From assembly GCA_031272305.1 (NCBI GenBank), contig JAISUA010000001.1, positions 1-12,847 of the forward strand: DNA of 12,847 nt, in the 5' to 3' direction. The notes beneath the pieces are model-generated. The model saw only the letters and a list, made by a program, of their open reading frames with translations. It was not told where the DNA came from and did no database searches. The DNA is from Clostridioides sp. GTDB taxonomy: Bacteria > Bacillota > Clostridia > Peptostreptococcales > Peptostreptococcaceae. The stretch's first letter is position 1. Every line of letters starts with the position of its first letter. The translations under genes and the position numbers were made by a program. Positions 1 through 8,000 of this stretch are shown here, one piece after another.

Positions 1-449
1 AATTCACTAAAGAAGAATCTTGCGGTAAATGTACTCCATGTAGAATAGGAAATACAAGATTACTTGAAATCCTAGAAAAGATAACTAAAGGTGAAGGTGA
101 ACTTGAAGATCTTGAAAAACTTAGCGAACTAAGTGAAACAATCAAAGATACTTCACTTTGTGCACTTGGACAAACTTCTCCAAACCCTGTTTTAAGTACA
201 ATGAAATATTTCCATGATGAATATGTAAAACACGTTGTAGATAAAGAATGTCCAGCAGGTGCTTGTAAGAGTCTTCTTAAATATGTTATCACTGATAAAT
301 GTATCGGTTGTACAAAATGTGCAAGACAATGTCCTGTTAGCTGTATAGAAGGAAAAGTTAAGACTAAACATGTTATCGACAGTTCAAAATGTATTAAATG
401 TGGTGCATGTAAATCTGCTTGTCCTGTAAAAGCTATAGAGTTAGTATAA
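1..449 (+). CDS. hydB: NuoF-like subunit of NAD-linked [FeFe] hydrogenase, C-terminal part (partial at left edge)
   Basis: The frame is open from base 3 (bases 1-2 end a cut codon) to the TAA at 447-449, giving 148 visible residues. The ATG at 201 is internal, not a start. Residues 6-14 read SCGKCTPCR and a fourth Cys lies at residue 53 (SLCALG). This is the C-terminal [4Fe-4S] site of NuoF/HoxF-type flavoproteins. A CPAGAC segment follows, then a bacterial two-cluster ferredoxin domain (CIGCTKCARQCP and CIKCGACKSACP). A NuoF module with a ferredoxin tail is the known architecture of HydB/HndC in multimeric [FeFe] hydrogenases, where the FMN subunit exchanges electrons with NAD(H). The FMN- and NAD-binding parts lie outside the window. 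The gene ends 24 bp before the hydrogenase catalytic subunit, so the two are almost certainly co-transcribed. The family call is firm; the electron-bifurcating role is inferred. Confidence 0.93.
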   Translation, partial: FTKEESCGKCTPCRIGNTRLLEILEKITKGEGELEDLEKLSELSETIKDTSLCALGQTSPNPVLSTMKYFHDEYVKHVVDKECPAGACKSLLKYVITDKCIGCTKCARQCPVSCIEGKVKTKHVIDSSKCIKCGACKSACPVKAIELV

Positions 450-460
450 AAATTTATAAA

Positions 461-476
461 GAGGTGAAAATCGTTG
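461..476 (+). promoter_or_regulatory. Ribosome binding site and TTG start of hydA
   Basis: GAGGTG at 461-466 is followed after 7 nt by TTG at 474-476. No ATG or GTG in this frame is better placed, and the encoded start (MSLVTLTINN) matches the beginning of the N-terminal 2Fe-2S ferredoxin domain. The start codon is therefore TTG. Confidence 0.8.
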
Positions 477-2213
477 AGTTTAGTTACGCTTACAATTAAT
501 AATAAAGAAATATCTGTAGAAGCAGGAACTACTGTTCTTGAAGCTGCAAAAAAACTTAATATAAATATTCCTACTCTTTGCTACTTAAAATTACATGATA
601 ACAAGACTGTGAACAAACCAGGTTCTTGTAGAGTTTGTGTTGTTGAAGTAGAAGGTAGAAAAAACTTAGCTCCTGCATGTTCTACTGCAGTTGCTAATGG
701 AATGGTTGTTAAAACTGGTACTCCTAGAGTTCTTGCTGCAAGAAAAACTGTAGTTGAATTGTTATTATCAGACCATCCACAAGATTGTTTGACTTGTAGA
801 AAAAGTTTACACTGTGAACTTCAAACTCTTGCTAAAGACTGTGGAATCACTAGTATTGAATATACTGGTGCAAAATCTTCAAGTTTATTAGAAACAAAAA
901 ATCCTGCTTTAGAAAGAGATACTTCTAAATGTATCCTTTGTAGAAGATGTGTTACTATGTGTAACCAAGTTCAACAAGTAGGTGCTATAGGAGCTAAAAA
1001 CAGAGGCTTTGAAACAAACATAAGTACTCCATTCGACTGTGACCTAGACGAAAGTCCTTGTACTTTCTGTGGACAATGTGTAACTGTATGTCCAACAGGT
1101 GCACTTATGGAAAAAGATAACACTTCTCAAGTTCTCAAAGCTCTTGCTGATAAAGATAAATATGTAATAGTTCAAACTGCTCCAGCTGTTCGTGCTGCTC
1201 TTGGAGAAGAATTTGGATTGAATGAAGGTTCTGTTACTGGAAAAATGGTATCTGCTCTTAGAGAACTTGGTTTCGATAAAGTTTACGATACTGATTTCGC
1301 AGCTGACTTAACTATCATGGAAGAAGCTCATGAATTTATAGATAGATTCACTAAAGGAGAAAACCTTCCAATGATCACTAGTTGTTGTCCAGGTTGGGTA
1401 AATTTCATAGAAAAACATTATGGAGAATATCTAAACCTTCCTTCAACTTGTAAATCACCACAACAAATGTGGGGAGCTATAGCAAAAACATATCTTGCAG
1501 AAAAATTAAACATACCTTCTGAAAAGATTGTTGTAGTATCTATCATGCCTTGTGTTGCTAAAAAATTCGAAGCAAACAGAAATGATTTTATAAACGATCA
1601 CAACACTCAAGATATAGATCTAGTTTTGACTACAAGAGAATTAGCTAAATTTATAAAAAATGCTGGTATCGACTTCGCTGAATTACAAGATGAAGATTTC
1701 GATAAAGTAATGGGTGAATCTACTGGTGCTGGAGTAATATTCGGTGCAAGTGGTGGTGTTATGGAAGCTGCTCTTCGTACAGCTTATGAAGCAGTTACTG
1801 GAGATACACTTGAAAAAGTAGACTTTGAAGTAGCTAGAGGACTTCAAGGAGTAAAAGAAGCTTCTATCGACCTAAAAGGAACTCTAGTAAATATTTGTAT
1901 AGTAAATGGACTTTCAAATGCAAAACATCTACTAGACAATATAGAAGAAGTAAGCAAAAAATATCAATTCATTGAAGTTATGGCTTGTCCTGGTGGATGC
2001 ATCAACGGTGGAGGACAACCTTACTCTAATGATAAATTCAACTTAGTTGAAAAGAGAAAAGATGCTCTTTACAAAGAAGATGCTGACAAACCAGTTAGAA
2101 AATCTCATGAAAATGAAGAAATAAAAATGCTTTATGATGAATTCCTTGGAAAACCAAATTCAGAAAAAGCACATCACCTTCTTCATACTCATTACCACAA
2201 TAGATCAAAATAG
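474..2213 (+). CDS. hydA: [FeFe] hydrogenase catalytic subunit (group A, NAD-linked/bifurcating type)
   Basis: Catalyses reversible H2 formation from protons at a cytoplasmic H-cluster. All 579 residues are present. Domains in order: plant-type 2Fe-2S ferredoxin (about 1-78; Cys 36, 52, 55, 69); His-ligated cluster (H101, C105, C108, C114); two [4Fe-4S] clusters (C153/156/159/163 and C196/199/202/206); then the H-cluster domain. The three H-cluster signatures are intact: TSCCPGW at 302-308 (C304 proton relay, C305 ligand), MPCVAKK at 358-364 (C360), and MACPGGCINGGGQP from 503 (C505, C509). The C-terminus is His-rich (HHLLHTHYH), as is common in this family. With the NuoF-like gene upstream, it fits the HydA subunit of a trimeric (HydABC/HndABCD-like) enzyme that couples NADH and reduced ferredoxin to H2. 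The lone-HydA alternative is less likely given the neighbour. Starts with TTG, stops at TAG 2211-2213. Confidence 0.97.
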   Translation: MSLVTLTINNKEISVEAGTTVLEAAKKLNINIPTLCYLKLHDNKTVNKPGSCRVCVVEVEGRKNLAPACSTAVANGMVVKTGTPRVLAARKTVVELLLSDHPQDCLTCRKSLHCELQTLAKDCGITSIEYTGAKSSSLLETKNPALERDTSKCILCRRCVTMCNQVQQVGAIGAKNRGFETNISTPFDCDLDESPCTFCGQCVTVCPTGALMEKDNTSQVLKALADKDKYVIVQTAPAVRAALGEEFGLNEGSVTGKMVSALRELGFDKVYDTDFAADLTIMEEAHEFIDRFTKGENLPMITSCCPGWVNFIEKHYGEYLNLPSTCKSPQQMWGAIAKTYLAEKLNIPSEKIVVVSIMPCVAKKFEANRNDFINDHNTQDIDLVLTTRELAKFIKNAGIDFAELQDEDFDKVMGESTGAGVIFGASGGVMEAALRTAYEAVTGDTLEKVDFEVARGLQGVKEASIDLKGTLVNICIVNGLSNAKHLLDNIEEVSKKYQFIEVMACPGGCINGGGQPYSNDKFNLVEKRKDALYKEDADKPVRKSHENEEIKMLYDEFLGKPNSEKAHHLLHTHYHNRSK

Positions 2214-2346
2214 ATATGTATATTAAAGCAAAATAGATCTATAATAGAAGTAAAATAGATCTATAATAAAGCAAAGTAGATTTATTAGTTTATAATAGAT
2301 TTATATTATAATAAATTTATTATAAAGCAAGTTAGATTTAGATCTA
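2214..2346 (+). repeat. AT-rich degenerate repeats with palindromic AGATCT cores
   Basis: Directly after the hydA stop, units of about 21-22 nt repeat: ATAGATCTAT begins at 2233 and again at 2255, each followed by AATA and a purine-rich tail. A third AGATCT core sits at 2340-2345. ATAGATCTAT is a 10-bp perfect palindrome. The pattern begins in the last hydA codons (AAAATAGAT at 2207-2215 resembles the later unit starts). No coding potential is seen, and the function is unknown. Confidence 0.6.
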
Positions 2347-2492
2347 TAATAGAAGAAAATAAATTTATATATTTTCAGATTTGTAAATTTCTGATAAAAA
2401 AATGAATTTATAGGTTTCTAAATTTGTAAATTTATGATATAGTTAAATAGGGTTATATATTTACAAATGTTTATATAATTCTACAAAATAAT

Positions 2493-2606
2493 TGAACTAT
2501 ATATTTAAAAGATAAGAGATTGTTATCTGATTCGATTATATTCTCCCTCTTAGAGGCATAAGCCTCAAATCGAATTTTATGAGCAATCTCTTATTTTTGT
2601 AGTTCA
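2493..2606. terminator. Long nested stem-loop, candidate bidirectional terminator of the hyd operon
   Basis: Four nested inverted repeats share one centre: TGAACTA (2493-2499) with TAGTTCA (2600-2606); TAAGAGATTG (2513-2522) with CAATCTCTTA (2584-2593); ATTCGATT (2530-2537) with AATCGAAT (2568-2575); and GAGGC (2553-2557) with GCCTC (2562-2566) around an ATAA loop. TTTTTG follows the second stem on the + strand, as in an intrinsic terminator. The - strand also has T-rich sequence after it. CCTC at 2546-2549 can pair instead with GAGG at 2553-2556, so two inner hairpins compete. A terminator is the plain reading, though the element is much longer than one needs to be. Confidence 0.6.
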
Positions 2607-2623
2607 TATAATATATATTTCTT

Positions 2624-2778
2624 TGACTTTATCATTCACTAACTTTATCATTCACTGACTTTATCATTTATTGACTTTATCATTCATTGACTTTATCATT
2701 ACTTTATACTTCTCTAACTTTATCATTCATTAACTTTATACTTTTCTGACTTTATACTTTATAGATTTTATACTTTAT
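2624..2778 (+). repeat. 16-nt tandem repeat array, about ten copies
   Basis: The consensus is close to TGACTTTATCATTCAC. Units begin at 2624, 2640, 2656, 2672 and 2688, then after a shortened segment at 2715, 2731, 2747 and 2763. Later units drift to TGACTTTATACTTTAT. The array is nearly all T, A and C on this strand, has no open frame of interest, and links the two structured elements of the hydA-spoVT gap. It is more regular than chance AT-richness would produce. Function unknown. Confidence 0.85.
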
Positions 2779-2795
2779 AAAAAATATTTCTATAT

Positions 2796-2985
2796 AAAAA
2801 CAGGAGATATAGCTGTTATTATGAGAACTAAATTTTCGTTGAAAAAACGAAAATTTATGTTCGAATATCAAGACTTATTACCTTGGTTTTATTTCAAGTT
2901 CCTATAAGTCTTATTGATTCAAGTTTATAAAGCTAACTTTAAACTTTATTAAACTCATCATAACAATTCTATATCTCCTGTTTTT
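2796..2985. other. 190-nt multibranch structured element (candidate non-coding RNA, MITE-like element or bidirectional terminator)
   Basis: The ends are a perfect 17-bp inverted repeat (2796-2812 with 2969-2985; core CAGGAGATATAG). After a small internal loop this continues as an 11-bp stem with one mismatch (2815-2825 with 2954-2964). Inside are three hairpins: a perfect 12-bp stem with a GAAAA loop (2829-2840 with 2846-2857), AAGACTTA with TAAGTCTT (2870-2877 with 2905-2912), and GTTTATAAAG with CTTTATTAAAC (2923-2932 with 2944-2954; its last base competes with the outer stem). The likely fold is a closing helix and a four-way junction. A T-run follows the outer stem on both strands, so either transcript could terminate here. 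I do not recognise an RNA family, and no target-site duplication is clear at the ends. The fold is by eye. Confidence 0.6.
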
Positions 2986-3008
2986 TAAATTTCATTCAAT
3001 CAAATATC

Positions 3009-3548
3009 TTATTGTACTTGTTTTCCTAAGAATGCTGCTGCAAGTTTTATTGCTTTTTCTTCGCTTTGTACTTGTTCTGAAGCATCTTTTCCAATAATAA
3101 TTATAGAACCTATGCAATCTCCTGATTCACTTATAATAGGAACTATATATTGACTATGATAATCTTTTGAATCATCTCTACAAATAGATACAACTTCTTC
3201 ACCTTCAAGATATTTAGAAGCTCTTCCTAGCATAACATCTTCTAAATCAGAAGTTATACTCTTATCTTTGTAGTCTTTTTTAGATAATTTTGATACAGCT
3301 ATTATAGAATCAGCATCTGTGATTATAATTCCAAAACCATATATATCTCCTATTGAATCTGCATATGTTTGTGCAAACTCTGTCATTTCTCCCATTGGAG
3401 AATACTTCTTTAATATTACTTCACCATCTTTTGCTGTGAATATTTCTAGAGGATCTCCTTCTTTGATTCTTAAAGTTTTTCTAATTTCTTTAGGAACAAC
3501 TACTCTACCAAGATCATCTATTCTTCTAACTATTCCTGTAGCTTTCAT
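3009..3548 (-). CDS. spoVT: Stage V sporulation transition-state regulator SpoVT
   Basis: DNA-binding regulator of late forespore gene expression in spore-forming Firmicutes. The protein is 179 aa, against about 178 in Bacillus. Residues 1-48 form an AbrB-type swapped-hairpin DNA-binding domain, with the signature GIVRRIDDLGRVVVPKEI. The remainder, about 55 to 175, is the SpoVT-type GAF domain. The ATG at 3546-3548 is chosen because GGAGGT lies 7 nt before it. The longer frame to 3590 would place this ribosome binding site inside the gene and add 14 residues that the family lacks. It is the last gene of the pth-mfd-prsA-spoVT series, with 446 bp before it, so it probably has its own promoter. 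I could not identify a convincing sigma-G promoter. Its presence suggests a sporulating organism or a recent descendant of one. It converges with hydA. Confidence 0.95.
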   Translation of the reverse strand: MKATGIVRRIDDLGRVVVPKEIRKTLRIKEGDPLEIFTAKDGEVILKKYSPMGEMTEFAQTYADSIGDIYGFGIIITDADSIIAVSKLSKKDYKDKSITSDLEDVMLGRASKYLEGEEVVSICRDDSKDYHSQYIVPIISESGDCIGSIIIIGKDASEQVQSEEKAIKLAAAFLGKQVQ

Positions 3549-3561
3549 CTTTTTTACCTCC
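3546..3561 (-). promoter_or_regulatory. Ribosome binding site deciding the spoVT start
   Basis: On the - strand GGAGGT (3556-3561) precedes ATG (3546-3548) by 7 nt. The upstream in-frame ATG at 3561-3563 overlaps the Shine-Dalgarno sequence, and the start at 3590 has no comparable site. This supports the 179-residue form. Confidence 0.85.
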
Positions 3562-3994
3562 ATAAGATATTTTAAGTATATTTTTACCAAAGAAAATAAT
3601 TCTATGCGAAACTTTTATTTATAAATTTAAATTATTGACAAACTAAACTTTGATTAATCACAACATCTATAAATTGCAACATCTCTCTAAATTATTTTTT
3701 GTAAATAAAAAATTTCACTCATTTTCTAGGTTTTTAACACACAACGCTTGCTCTAAAAAGACTTATCATCTATTAATTAAATTCCGATGAATTAATTCTT
3801 AAAAGAGCAAGATATAAAATCTGTAATTTTAATAATATAACTTCATATTTTATTCGAACAATAATTTTATTTTTATAACGAAAATTTTGTTCTAACAAGA
3901 AGTTTTCTCTTTATATATTATTTATTAATATCCTCTATTATATACTATTTATTAAAAAAATGGTACTTTTTTTAATAAAATTTTACTTTTTTCT
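3549..3994. other. Intergenic region between prsA and spoVT with several inverted repeats
   Basis: No gene is seen in these 446 bp. It holds an 8-bp inverted repeat, CTTGCTCT (3747-3754) with AGAGCAAG (3804-3811), enclosing a second one, ATTAATT (3772-3778) with AATTAAT (3790-3796). A further repeat is GAACAA (3856-3861) with TTGTTC (3887-3892). None is followed by a clean T-run. The spoVT promoter should lie here on the - strand. A TTGTCA-like -35 near 3640 has no well-spaced -10, so I do not call it. Confidence 0.5.
3948..3979. terminator. AT-only hairpin after prsA, candidate terminator
   Basis: TTTATTAAAAAAA (3948-3960) and TTTTTTTAATAAA (3967-3979) form a perfect 13-bp inverted repeat around the loop TGGTAC, 16 bp past the prsA stop. 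The stem has no G:C pair, so it is weak. It contains its own T-tract on both strands. It is a plausible but not typical terminator. Confidence 0.45.
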
Positions 3995-4990
3995 CTAATA
4001 TGTTACCTTTTTTATAATGTTATCATATTTTTCGATTTTTGCTTTTTTCTTCAAACTTTCGACGTGTTCTTTGTATTTTTGTTCCAATAATGTTTGTTTT
4101 ATTGTGTCTTTACTATCATCAAAAGACATTTCTTCATTTACTTTATCTGTTACTTTAATTATATGATATCCATATTGAGTCTCAACAACATCTGATACTT
4201 CTCCAACTTTTAGATTGAAAGCTGCATCTTCAAATTCTTGAACCATTTGTCCTCTTGAGAAAAACCCTAAATCTCCTCCAGAAGCTGCTGATGAATCTTC
4301 AGAATTTTCCTTTGCAAGTTTCGCAAAATCTTCTCCATCTTTTATTTTTTTAAGTATGTCATCAATTTTTTTCTTAGCTTCTTTTTTCTTAGCATCTGAA
4401 AGAGGTTGATTATTCTCATCTATTGTTTTTATCAATATATGTGAAGCCTTAACTTCATCTTTTTTAAACTCATCTTTATGAGAATTATAATATTCTTTCA
4501 TCTCATCTTCAGTGATTTTAGTATTACTGTTAAAAGCGTCTTGATATTTTTGTATAGTCATACTCATTTTTGTTAAATCAGTCAAAAATGTTTCATCTAT
4601 TCCTATTGTATCCATTTGTTTTTTATACTCTTCATCTGAAGATATATTTTTCTTTATTTCATCTACGCTAGAAGTAACTTCTTCCTTAGTAGGCTCTAAT
4701 TTTTGTTCTTTTGCAACATCGTACACTACATAATTTTCTATCAATTGATCAATGACAGAATCTTTCATTTGTTCTCTAAAAGTCACACCGTCAGAAACTT
4801 CTTGTTCCCACACTTCTGCTCCATATTGACTTTCTATATCAATTTTTCTGGATTTAAGAATTTTTTCTAAATAACCTTTCGTTATTTCATTCTTATTTAC
4901 TGTTGCGACTGCATCTGTATCTTTAACACAACCAACTGTCATAGCTAGTATCAAAATAGATGTTGCTAATAGCGATATTATCTTTTTCAT
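3995..4990 (-). CDS. prsA: PrsA-like lipoprotein peptidyl-prolyl isomerase (foldase)
   Basis: Extracytoplasmic foldase, expected to be lipid-anchored on the outer face of the membrane and to help secreted proteins fold. The protein is 331 aa. Residues 1-20 are a lipoprotein signal peptide (MKK, a hydrophobic run, then TVGC), with Cys21 as the expected lipid-modified residue. Residues 25-175 are a Lys/Glu-rich helical SurA/PrsA N-terminal region. Residues 180-283 are a parvulin rotamase domain, recognised by ASHILIK, the GGDLGFFSRGQMVQEFEDAAF block and the YGYHIIKV end. A short charged C-terminal helix follows. AGGAGAG precedes the ATG by about 10 nt, and the start is only 23 bp after the mfd stop, so the two are probably one transcript. 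This combines a DNA-repair and a secretion gene by position only; I infer no functional link. Confidence 0.93.
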   Translation of the reverse strand: MKKIISLLATSILILAMTVGCVKDTDAVATVNKNEITKGYLEKILKSRKIDIESQYGAEVWEQEVSDGVTFREQMKDSVIDQLIENYVVYDVAKEQKLEPTKEEVTSSVDEIKKNISSDEEYKKQMDTIGIDETFLTDLTKMSMTIQKYQDAFNSNTKITEDEMKEYYNSHKDEFKKDEVKASHILIKTIDENNQPLSDAKKKEAKKKIDDILKKIKDGEDFAKLAKENSEDSSAASGGDLGFFSRGQMVQEFEDAAFNLKVGEVSDVVETQYGYHIIKVTDKVNEEMSFDDSKDTIKQTLLEQKYKEHVESLKKKAKIEKYDNIIKKVTY

Positions 4991-5013
4991 TTTTATTTGC
5001 TCTCCTTTTCAAT

Positions 5014-8000
5014 TTAATTTTTAGATTTCAGCTCTACCATTTTTTCAAGAAGATTTTCTAGTTCTCCAACTATATACTTCCCTGTCTTTTCATAAGTCTT
5101 GTACTTTGTTATAGGTTCTAGAATAATCTCATTTCCTATATGCTTGATTTTTTCTATTTTCAACTTTTTACAAAGTGTCTTGATATATGCTACACTTAGC
5201 AGATTTTGTACAGAAACAGGAATATCTGAAAATCTATCTTCCATTTCTTCTTGTATTTCATACATATCCTCTTTTGATATTATAGAAGCAATTTTTTTAT
5301 ACATTTCTATTTTAACCAACTCATCTTCTATATATGAACTTGGAATGTATGCATCAACATTTAATTCTATTTCTACTTCTTGCTCTTGCTCTTCGACTTC
5401 ACCTTTTACCTTTTTGATAGCATTATTTAACATTTTGACGTACAAATCATATCCTATCACAGACATATGTCCATGTTGTTGTAAACCCAAAATATTTCCT
5501 GCTCCTCTTATTTCCAAATCTCTCATAGCTATCTTGAATCCTGCACCAAATTCTGTAAATTCTTTGATAGCTTTCAATCTTTTTTCTGCGACTTCACTAA
5601 GTTGCTTATCTTTTTCATACATTAGATAAGCATAACCTTGTCTGTCACTTCTTCCTACTCTTCCTCTAAGCTGATACAACTGTGCAAGTCCCATTTTATC
5701 AGCATCATAGATAATCATTGTATTTGCGTTTGATATATCCATTCCTGTTTCTATGATAGTTGTACATACAAGAACATCATATTCTTTATCAAGAAATCCT
5801 AATATAATGTTTTCAAGTTGTTTAGAAGACATCCGACCGTGTGCAACAGCTACATTTGCATCTGGAACAAGTTTTTTGACCATACTTGCGATTTCTTCGA
5901 TATGTTCTACTCTATTGTAAACAAAAAACACCTGTCCTCCTCTTGCAAGCTCTCTTTCTATCTCATCTTGAATTATACTTTCTTTATTTTCTGTAACATA
6001 TGTTATCACAGGATGTCTTTCTTGTGGTGGTTCTTCTATTACACTCATATCTCTTATTCCACTCAAAGACATATGCAATGTTCTTGGAATAGGTGTAGCC
6101 GATAAAGTAAGAACATCTACTGTTGCCTTGATTTTCTTAAGACTTTCTTTGTGTTTTACGCCAAATCTTTGTTCTTCATCTATCACTACCAATCCTAGAT
6201 TAGGAATTTTTATATCTTTTGATATAATTCTATGTGTACCAATTAAAATATCGACTAAACCTTTTTGAGTCGCTTCTATAATCTCTTTTTGTTGTTTAGG
6301 TGTCTTGAATCTACTTAGCACTTCTACTCTCAAAGGATAATCTGCAAATCTTTCTCTAAACGTGTTGTAATGTTGTTGAGCAAGAATAGTCGTAGGAACA
6401 AGTACAGCTACTTGCTTTTCTTCTGTACAAGCTTTGAATATGGCTCTTATCGCTACTTCAGTTTTTCCATAACCAACATCTCCACATACAAGTCTATCCA
6501 TAACCTTGTCCGATTCCATATCTCGTTTTACATCATCTATAGCCTTTAACTGATCATCTGTTTCTTGATATGGAAATTTTGCTTCAAATTCTGCCTGCCA
6601 AACTGTATCTTCTGAGAATTTATAACCTTTTATACTTTCTCTTTTAGAATACAATTCCACAAGTTCCTTAGTCATATCCTCAATTTCTTTTTTTACTTTT
6701 TTCTTAGTTTTTGACCAATCACTGTTGCCAAGTTTATTTAATTTGACCTTCTCTACATCTGAACCTATATATTTTTGGACTTTGTCCATTTGATCTATAG
6801 GAACATAAAGATTATCTCCTCCTCTATATTGAATTTTTAGATAATCCTTTTTTACGTTGTTCACAGTCATTTGTTCTATTCCATAGTACTTTCCTATACC
6901 ATTATTTTCGTGTACAACATAATCTCCTGCTTTTAAGTCTAAGAAAGACTCTATTTGCTTTCCTTTTTTGCTAGTTTTCTTCTTTGATTTAGCTGAACTT
7001 CTTCTATGTGAACCTATCATCTCTTGATCTGTGATGACAGTGAACTTTACACCTTTATACTGGAATCCTCTACTGATATTTGCTTGAATAATCATTACTT
7101 GAGATGATTTTATCTCACAATCTCTAGTTTCTGATACACTAGTGATAACGCCTTGTTCAAGCAAAGACTCCCTAAGTTTATTCGCTCTAGACATAGTATT
7201 TGTAGCGAGAATAATCTTGTGACCATTGTATCTTAAATGGTTGATTTCCTCTGCAAGAGCTTCTATTTTTAAATTAAAAGTAGGAATTTCTCTACAATCT
7301 ATATTTACAACCTTGCCAATAGAAAAACTTCCAATAATTTTGGGAAGCAAACTGTTCAACATTAGTTTCCTATTTTGCAACAAATACTCAATATCATTGT
7401 AATTATATAAAAGAGTCGCTTGTTTTTTTAGAGCAAGACCTCTTTCCAAATTTACCTTATAATTTTCTTTGTAAGAATTAATAATATTTTCGCATCTTTC
7501 CTTGAACCTAGAAACATCACTTAAAATCACTAACGCATTCTTGTGAAGATACGAAATCAAACTTGTATCCTCTTCTGGATATATATACTCAATATAGTTG
7601 TCTACAGATTCAAAATATGTTTTGCTTGATATTCTGTCTATGTTTGTATAAACGTCTTCATCTGTATTTTTATTTATATCTTTTTTCAATTTAGCTACAG
7701 CACTATCTGTATTCTCAGGATAAATAAATTCCCTTGACGGTGAAATTTCACACTTTTTTATTTTTTCTGTAGATTTCTGTGAAATTATATCGAACAAGCG
7801 TATAGAATCAATTTCATCATCGAAAAGCTCTAGTCTAATAGGTTCAGAATATTCCAATGAAAATATATCTATTATTCCTCCCCTTACACTGAACTGACCA
7901 AATCCCTCTATTTTAGAAACTCTTTCATATCCTAAATTCACTAATTTTTGTATCAATTCTTCTAAATTGATCACTTGACCTACTTTTAGAGCAAACTTCG

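Noticed and set aside
201..449. Free-standing 82-residue ferredoxin starting at the ATG at 201
   Set aside because: The same frame is open to the window edge and the upstream residues carry the NuoF iron-sulfur motif, so this is the tail of a larger gene. No ribosome binding site precedes 201.
2624..2778. CRISPR array
   Set aside because: The 16-nt units are contiguous with no unique spacers. The 39-nt units at 11254-11400 also lack spacers, and no cas genes are present.
2796..2985. Insertion sequence with a transposase
   Set aside because: The 190-nt length has no room for a transposase, and no clear target-site duplication was found. A non-autonomous element remains possible and is kept as a finding.
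3319..3624. 101-residue open frame on the + strand
   Set aside because: Entirely opposite spoVT and its leader, with no ribosome binding site and no family features. It is an opposite-strand shadow.
5099..6105. Open frames of 176 and 95 residues on the + strand (5099-5629 and 5818-6105)
   Set aside because: Both are antisense to mfd, which is intact with all its motifs. Their Ser/Ile/Cys/Phe-rich composition is typical of antisense readings.
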